From: Flavobacterium tyrosinilyticum
GTDB taxonomy: Bacteria; Bacteroidota; Bacteroidia; Flavobacteriales; Flavobacteriaceae
Assembly (NCBI RefSeq): GCF_023656565.1
Contig: NZ_JAMOKG010000004.1
Coordinates: 372,001 to 436,000 of the forward strand
Direction: 5' to 3'
Length of the DNA stretch: 64,000 bases
Shown here piece by piece: positions 59,960 to 64,000 of this stretch. Below the pieces are notes generated by a model. That model was not told the origin of the DNA and did not search any database. It saw only the letters and a program-made list of their open reading frames with translations. The translations under genes and the position numbers were made by a program. The first letter of the stretch is position 1; each line of letters opens with the position of its first letter.

Positions 59960-60655
59960 TTATGCTCTTTGAATTATATTGACAAATTCTAAAATCTGTT
60001 TCTGAATTTTTAAAGCAAAATTATCAATCTTTCCGTTCAACAAGTGGTAAGCGCTATACGCAATAATACCCACAATTAATCCAGAACCTGAACTGATCAT
60101 TTTTTCGTATAAACCTCCAGAAATGTTTCCGATACTAATATTTTCTGTAACCGAAATGCTATAGAAAATTTTAATAACCCCAGAAATCGTTCCAATGAAA
60201 CCTAACGTTGGCGCAATACCAGCAATAAGTCCAAGATGACCTAAATGTCTTTCCATTTCTCCAATTTCGATATCGGCAGCGCGATCCATGTTGGCTTCAA
60301 TTTCTGAAATTGGTCTTCCGATTATCAAAACACCTTCTTTTAAAATGTTTCCGGCTGCAGTATTGTTTCTTTCTACAATTGTTCTTGCTAATTCAATATT
60401 CCCAGAATGCAATTTTTCACCAATATCTTGCATCAATCTACTATCAATTTTAGATGCTCGGCTAATGTACATATAACGTTCAAAAATCAAGTAAATAGTG
60501 TAAAACAATAAAATCGCAATTGGTATTAGGAACACTCCCCCTTTCATGATGAAACCAAACATTGAAATTTCATTTTGCGGTGCTGCAATCTTCTCGATCA
60601 CTACATTTGAAGCATTTGCGATTGTATCTGTTTGTAACTGAATAAAACTAAACAT
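59960..60655 (-). CDS. exbB: ExbB/MotA/TolQ-family proton channel protein
   Basis: The 231-residue partner of ExbD. A first membrane helix (GGVFLIPIAILLFYTIYLIFERY) precedes a cytosolic domain. Two further helices follow in the C-terminal half (HLGLIAGIAPTLGFIGTISGVIKIF and GLIVGIIAYSAYHLL). The Ala/Thr/Gly-rich APTLGFIGTISG motif is family-specific. It is divergent from folC and lies on the strand opposite to the tonB-like gene. Confidence 0.9.
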   Translation of the reverse strand: MFSFIQLQTDTIANASNVVIEKIAAPQNEISMFGFIMKGGVFLIPIAILLFYTIYLIFERYMYISRASKIDSRLMQDIGEKLHSGNIELARTIVERNNTAAGNILKEGVLIIGRPISEIEANMDRAADIEIGEMERHLGHLGLIAGIAPTLGFIGTISGVIKIFYSISVTENISIGNISGGLYEKMISSGSGLIVGIIAYSAYHLLNGKIDNFALKIQKQILEFVNIIQRA

Positions 60656-60785
60656 ATATTAATTCTGGTTTTTAATAATTAATTCTAAAAAATATTTGAA
60701 ATTTGCAATAAAGATAATTTTCGCTGTAATATTAAACTACAAAAATCGAAATTTATTTCAATCAACAACCATTTTATCTAAACAA

Positions 60786-62012
60786 ATGAACTATCAAGAG
60801 ACCACCAATTGGATGTTTAATCAACTTCCAATGTACCAATTGCAAGGTGCTTCGGCGTATAAAGAAGATTTAACGAATATCAAATTGTTGGCGGCTCATC
60901 TTGATAATCCGCAAAACGAGCTAAAATGTATTCACGTTGCGGGCACAAACGGAAAAGGTTCTACCTCGCATATGCTTTCGTCTGTTCTACAAGAAGCAGG
61001 TTATAAAGTCGGATTATATACTTCTCCGCACTTGAAAGATTTCAGGGAAAGAATAAAAATAAACGGTAGAGAAATCTCAGAAGAATTCGTGATTGAATTT
61101 ATCGCAAAACACAAAGATTTTTTTGAAGCCAATGACATGAGTTTCTTCGAAATGTCAGTTGGTTTGGCATTTGATTATTTTGCTGCAGAAAAAGTAGATA
61201 TTGCAATTATCGAAGTGGGTTTGGGCGGAAGATTGGACGCAACGAATATTATTACGCCTTTGGTTTCGGTAATTACCAATATTGGTTTAGATCATACTCA
61301 ATTTTTAGGAAATACTTTGGAAGCGATTGCGGGAGAAAAAGCGGGAATTATAAAACCAAATATTCCTGTTGTTATTGGCGAATATAATGATGAAACCAAA
61401 CCTGTATTTTTGGCTAAAGCCGAAGAAAACAACGCGCTGATTTCTTTTGCTTCAGATTTAATTGATCAGATTTATTTGTCTGATTTGATTGGAGATTATC
61501 AGTTTCATAATAAAAAAACGGTTCAGCAGACGATTTCTATTTTGAATAATGAAACCGATTTTAAAATTTCGATCGAACAGTTGAAAGAAGGTTTATTGCA
61601 TGTTGTAAAAAATACGGGTTTGCAAGGCAGATGGCAACAATTGGGAGAAAACCCAAAAATTATTTGCGACACTGCTCACAACAAACATGGATTAACGGTT
61701 GTAATGAATCAGCTGAAGAATGAAAAATACGAGAAACTTCATATTGTTTTAGGAGTTGTAAATGATAAAGACTTGGATTCTATTTTGCCGCTTTTTCCAA
61801 AAGAAGCTATATATTATTTCTGCAATCCAGATTCGTCACGAGCTTTGCCAGCCGAAACTTTACAAAGTGAAGCAAAAAAACATGATTTGATTGGAGAAAA
61901 ATACGATTCTGTTGCCATCGCTTTCGCGGAAGCGAAGAAAAATGCCTCGGAAAATGATTTTATTTACGTTGGCGGAAGCACTTTTGTCGTTGCCGAATTG
62001 CCTTTGAACTAA
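60786..62012 (+). CDS. folC: Folylpolyglutamate synthase / dihydrofolate synthase
   Basis: It adds glutamates to folates (and may make dihydrofolate). The 408-residue protein from the preferred ATG begins NYQETTNWMFNQLPMYQLQG. It has the P-loop GTNGKGS at 53-59, the family motif FFEMSVGLAFDYFA, and LGGRLDATNII for the Mg2+/folate site. A longer frame opening at 60696 has a non-conserved N-terminus and is rejected. Length and order are normal. Confidence 0.94.
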   Translation: MNYQETTNWMFNQLPMYQLQGASAYKEDLTNIKLLAAHLDNPQNELKCIHVAGTNGKGSTSHMLSSVLQEAGYKVGLYTSPHLKDFRERIKINGREISEEFVIEFIAKHKDFFEANDMSFFEMSVGLAFDYFAAEKVDIAIIEVGLGGRLDATNIITPLVSVITNIGLDHTQFLGNTLEAIAGEKAGIIKPNIPVVIGEYNDETKPVFLAKAEENNALISFASDLIDQIYLSDLIGDYQFHNKKTVQQTISILNNETDFKISIEQLKEGLLHVVKNTGLQGRWQQLGENPKIICDTAHNKHGLTVVMNQLKNEKYEKLHIVLGVVNDKDLDSILPLFPKEAIYYFCNPDSSRALPAETLQSEAKKHDLIGEKYDSVAIAFAEAKKNASENDFIYVGGSTFVVAELPLN

Positions 62013-62123
62013 AATATACTTTTGGTTTAGAAAAAACTTTAAAAAATTCATTTTAATAACAAATTCATAAACAAATAGATATGAGTTATTTTTAAAAAAG
62101 TTTTATTTTTTATTCTTTTTTCT

Positions 62124-62154
62124 TTGCAGGACTCGAAAACAAGCGTATATTTGC
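62124..62154 (+). promoter_or_regulatory. Promoter of the first tRNA-Val (TTTG-N19-TATATTTG)
   Basis: TTTG at 62124-62127 and TATATTTG at 62147-62154 are separated by exactly 19 bases. The second tRNA copy has the same arrangement 230 bases later. Confidence 0.85.
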
Positions 62155-62190
62155 ACTCGCAATCACAAGCGATAGCAACCTAGTAAAATA

Positions 62191-62268
62191 GGGCGATTAG
62201 CTCAGCTGGTTCAGAGCACCTCGTTTACACCGAGGGGGTCGGGGGTTCGAACCCCTCATCGCCCACCA
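62191..62268 (+). tRNA. tRNA-Val (anticodon TAC), copy 1, CCA encoded
   Basis: A full cloverleaf. The acceptor is GGGCGAT/ATCGCCC, D-stem GCTC/GAGC, anticodon stem CCTCG/CGAGG with loop TTTACAC (anticodon TAC), and T-arm GGGGG-TTCGAAC-CCCTC (a G-T pair). The mature part ends at A62265 and CCA is encoded in the DNA. Confidence 0.95.
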
Positions 62269-62271
62269 AGA

Positions 62272-62302
62272 AACTCCTTAAGAAATTAAGGAGTTTTCTT
62301 TT
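62272..62302 (+). terminator. Terminator of the first tRNA-Val
   Basis: AACTCCTTA and TAAGGAGTT pair around AGAAAT, followed by TTCTTTT. The same sequence recurs at 62871 after the tRNA fragment. Confidence 0.85.
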
Positions 62303-62353
62303 AAATAAGAGGACTGAAAAGAATATTTAAAAATTCATAAAAGTTAAAAATTG

Positions 62354-62384
62354 TTTGCAGAACTCAAAAACAAACGTATATTTG
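62354..62384 (+). promoter_or_regulatory. Promoter of the second tRNA-Val (TTTG-N19-TATATTTG)
   Basis: TTTG at 62354-62357 and TATATTTG at 62377-62384 with 19-base spacing, duplicating the first promoter with a few substitutions. Confidence 0.85.
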
Positions 62385-62421
62385 CACTCGCAATCACAAA
62401 CGATAGCAACCTAGTAAAATA

Positions 62422-62496
62422 GGGCGATTAGCTCAGCTGGTTCAGAGCACCTCGTTTACACCGAGGGGGTCGGGGGTTCGAACCCCTCATCGCCCA
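62422..62496 (+). tRNA. tRNA-Val (anticodon TAC), copy 2, no encoded CCA
   Basis: Identical in the mature part to copy 1 and preceded by a near-identical promoter and leader. The DNA continues ACAGAATT after the discriminator, so CCA is not encoded. It has a different terminator. Confidence 0.95.
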
Positions 62497-62505
62497 CAGA
62501 ATTCC

Positions 62506-62542
62506 AAAAACTCCAAAGTCATTTGATTTTGGAGTTTTTTTT
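62506..62542 (+). terminator. Terminator of the second tRNA-Val
   Basis: AAAAACTCCAAA pairs with TTTGGAGTTTTT, followed by further T. It differs from the copy 1 terminator. Confidence 0.85.
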
Positions 62543-62557
62543 AGTTTATATACATCC

Positions 62558-62809
62558 ATGAATTTTATCGTCTATATCCTATTTAGCGAAAGCAAGAATA
62601 AATTTTACATTGGATTTACTTCCAATCTAAAAGAAAGACTAATACGCCATAATCAAAAAAGCAAAGGGTTTACAGGAAATGTAAACGACTGGAAAGTGGT
62701 TTATACTGAAAATTACGAAACAAAAGAAATTGCTCATAAAAGAGAATTGCAAATTAAATCATGGAAAAGCAGAGTTAAAATTGAGGAGTTAATTAGATCT
62801 GCTGGTTAA
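62558..62809 (+). CDS. GIY-YIG nuclease-domain protein
   Basis: The 83-residue protein is a minimal GIY-YIG domain: VYILFSESKNKFYIGFTSNLKERLIRHN with the two Tyr motifs and the catalytic Arg region, then NDWKVVYTENYETKEIAHKRELQIKSWKSR. It matches the small UPF0213/YhbQ-like nucleases. Its last codons (IRSAG) overlap the beginning of a tRNA-like sequence. In-frame reading beyond the stop continues through the tRNA fragment (EHSDFSSEV...). A mobile or homing role is inferred from this context. Confidence 0.88.
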   Translation: MNFIVYILFSESKNKFYIGFTSNLKERLIRHNQKSKGFTGNVNDWKVVYTENYETKEIAHKRELQIKSWKSRVKIEELIRSAG

Positions 62810-62868
62810 GAGCATTCCGATTTTTCATCGGAAGTGGTCGGGGGTTCGAACCCCTCATCGCCCACCAA
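62793..62868 (+). pseudogene. tRNA-Val 3' fragment / tRNA-like pseudogene
   Basis: The 3' portion from GGTCGGGGG to the CCA end, plus the following terminator, is identical to tRNA-Val copy 1. Upstream, AGATCTGCTGGTTAAGAGCA resembles a D-arm, and a hairpin TTCCGA-TTTTTCA-TCGGAA replaces the anticodon arm. The acceptor 5' strand is lost, so it cannot fold into a functional tRNA. Confidence 0.8.
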
Positions 62869-62870
62869 GA

Positions 62871-62901
62871 AACTCCTTAAGAAATTAAGGAGTTTTTTTT
62901 A
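62871..62901 (+). terminator. Terminator duplicated after the tRNA fragment
   Basis: AACTCCTTA and TAAGGAGTT form the same stem as after the first tRNA-Val, followed by an eight-base T-run. Confidence 0.8.
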
Positions 62902-62942
62902 TGCTTATTTTTAAACTTACCAGTTAGTTATTGAAACAATCT

Positions 62943-63731
62943 TTACAATTCCGGATTGTATTTTATTTGTTTAAAATCTTTATTTACAATTTCTAAATGA
63001 AATCCAAAATCATTTTGAATATAATCATGTAAAAGAATTTCAGTATTAAAGTCACCATTTTCATCAATGTAGACAGAAAAATCAAAAACACTTAAACCAT
63101 CAAACCAATTCTCTCCTACATTTAGAAGTTTATGTCTAAAATTAGCCTGATTATAAAAATCAAGAAGTTCATCACTTATTTGCCCCAACCATATCAAGTA
63201 TTCTATTATTGATTCCAATAGATAAACATCTGGCTTTTTTTCAGAAAAAATAAAATATCCTTCTCCATCTCCCCAGATATCCTCATTAGTAAAGTTCTTA
63301 TTCAAAAGAACTATATTTTTAACTTCTGCAGAAATCCCAACACAGTAGCCACCATCAACATCAACAGATACTACAAGATCTTCAATACTTAGTTTCGTCG
63401 GTACTTTTTTTATCTTAGAATCACGTAAATCGCTATAAATTTTAATATTCCAAATATCTTGACTTTCTATTTTTGATGCCAGTGCTTTTAATTTTATAGT
63501 TTGAAACAAACCACTTGTTTTCAAACTTTCCTCAACAATTTTAGAAGCATATATATTACTTCCCACCATATTATAAATCTTGGCCAGAATAAATTTTTCA
63601 TCAAAAGTTGGCTCCTTCAAGTCTTTTAAAAAATAAATGATATCATATAGTTTTTCAACACTTTTCTCTGAGCCATTTGATTTTAAAAACTCAACTTTAG
63701 CATCTTTAAACTCTTTTGTTATATTCTTCAT
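62943..63731 (-). CDS. Hypothetical protein, possible DUF6985/DUF7021-like immunity-type protein
   Basis: The 262-residue protein has no signal peptide or membrane segment. The N-terminal 90 residues are alpha-helical and TPR-like (KSVEKLYDIIYFLKDL; KFILAKIYNMVGSNIYASKIVEESL). The C-terminal part is a beta-rich domain (LSVFDFSVYIDENGDFNTEILLHDYIQNDFGFHLEIV). The style resembles immunity or DUF6985/DUF7021 proteins, but the match is from memory and weak. It stands alone next to the tRNA/GIY-YIG locus, an accessory-type position. No toxin gene is visible. Confidence 0.5.
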   Translation of the reverse strand: MKNITKEFKDAKVEFLKSNGSEKSVEKLYDIIYFLKDLKEPTFDEKFILAKIYNMVGSNIYASKIVEESLKTSGLFQTIKLKALASKIESQDIWNIKIYSDLRDSKIKKVPTKLSIEDLVVSVDVDGGYCVGISAEVKNIVLLNKNFTNEDIWGDGEGYFIFSEKKPDVYLLESIIEYLIWLGQISDELLDFYNQANFRHKLLNVGENWFDGLSVFDFSVYIDENGDFNTEILLHDYIQNDFGFHLEIVNKDFKQIKYNPEL

Positions 63732-63821
63732 TATCTTATTTAAAATTACACTTCTTCCAAACGAATATAGGAATATTTTGAGTTTCTTTTATACATTTCG
63801 GAATATCCAATATGTAAGTAA

Positions 63822-63923
63822 TTGTCATTTCGAGGAACGAGAAATCACACTCGGAAATCTACAAAGATTGGCGATATACTTTATGGAATTTCTTGTGTGA
63901 TCCTTCGTTCCTCAGGATAACAA
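63822..63923. repeat. Dispersed palindrome family, copy 3 (divergent)
   Basis: The arms at about 63822-63850 and 63895-63923 are complementary with several mismatches. The spacer retains TCTACAAAGATTGG, the core of copies 1 and 2. The arm word is TCATTTCGAGGAACGAGAAATC, a variant of the others. Nothing else was seen between 63732 and the window end. Confidence 0.75.
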
Positions 63924-64000
63924 ATCTTTGTCTAAAATTAAGCCTTAGAACAGAATTCAAAATTCTTACCGTAAAAATCGTACTTTATTTACCGCTCTCC

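Noticed and set aside
60696..60785. Upstream extension of folC from an ATG at 60696
   Set aside because: The extra 30 residues are lysine/isoleucine-rich and unlike the family; the conserved N-terminus begins at 60786.
19006..63923. CRISPR arrays among the intergenic repeats
   Set aside because: The repeats are inverted, not regularly spaced direct repeats, and no cas genes are present.

Overview
The window is a chromosomal segment of a Bacteroidota bacterium, almost certainly a Flavobacterium or close relative. The evidence is the low GC content, the SusC/SusD pair, the TANNTTTG-type -7 promoter boxes with almost no Shine-Dalgarno sequences, an S46 dipeptidyl peptidase, a CarboxypepD_reg-type domain, and many intergenic palindromes of flavobacterial style. 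Most genes are housekeeping and lie in short operons. No phage, IS transposase, CRISPR array or rRNA was seen.

Layout. 1-4.4 kb: SusC (cut at the left edge) and SusD-like lipoprotein for outer-membrane uptake. 4.4-12.5 kb: rlmB, DUF2490 protein, rhomboid protease, rarA, a radC-HAD nucleotidase-hypothetical operon, and an Mpl-like murein-recycling ligase. 12.7-19 kb: a very large alpha-2-macroglobulin-like protein with a SusC-style N-terminal module inserted in it. 19-26 kb: S46 peptidase, small beta-barrel protein, obgE, CNNM/CBS membrane protein, adk, hpt. 26-36 kb: sugar-dehydrogenase-like lipoprotein, TonB receptor, purK-purE, M3 oligopeptidase, SanA-like protein. 36-42.2 kb: Na+/H+ antiporter, then a GbsR/MarR-type regulator followed by five genes of poorly known families (small membrane protein, DUF2071, DCC thiol protein, TIGR01777 epimerase, SRPBCC) and a DUF1090 protein. 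42.6-51.4 kb: UbiA-like protein, gcvP, KAS III-like enzyme, methyltransferase, glycosyltransferase, MlaE/MlaF-type ABC pair. 51.5-57.9 kb: SprT, a four-helix-bundle cassette, SDR, M28 peptidase, acyl-CoA dehydrogenase, chalcone-isomerase-like protein, amino-acid dehydrogenase. 58.2-62 kb: TonB, ExbD, ExbB and folC. 62.1-63.7 kb: two tRNA-Val genes, a GIY-YIG gene, a tRNA 3' fragment and a hypothetical gene.

The most unusual material is between or around genes. (1) Two 117-nt copies of one structured element (42.5 and 59.4 kb) have nearly identical 5' halves and a long hairpin that differs at four base pairs by compensatory double changes. Both copies end next to the stop codon of a minus-strand gene. 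(2) At 62.2-62.9 kb, a tRNA-Val gene and a downstream tRNA fragment share an identical 61-bp direct repeat. It brackets a second tRNA-Val and a GIY-YIG nuclease gene, like a minimal tRNA-targeted mobile cassette. (3) A four-helix-bundle gene at 52.1-52.5 kb is bounded by inverted word-repeats that run into its own ends and abut a TTG start of sprT. (4) A candidate operator is shared by the GbsR-type regulator and its downstream operon. (5) Several genes have a -7 box only 4-5 nt before ATG, predicting leaderless mRNAs. (6) Many long intergenic hairpins fall into at least one recognisable dispersed family.

All calls come from reading the sequence and recalling family motifs; no database search was run.
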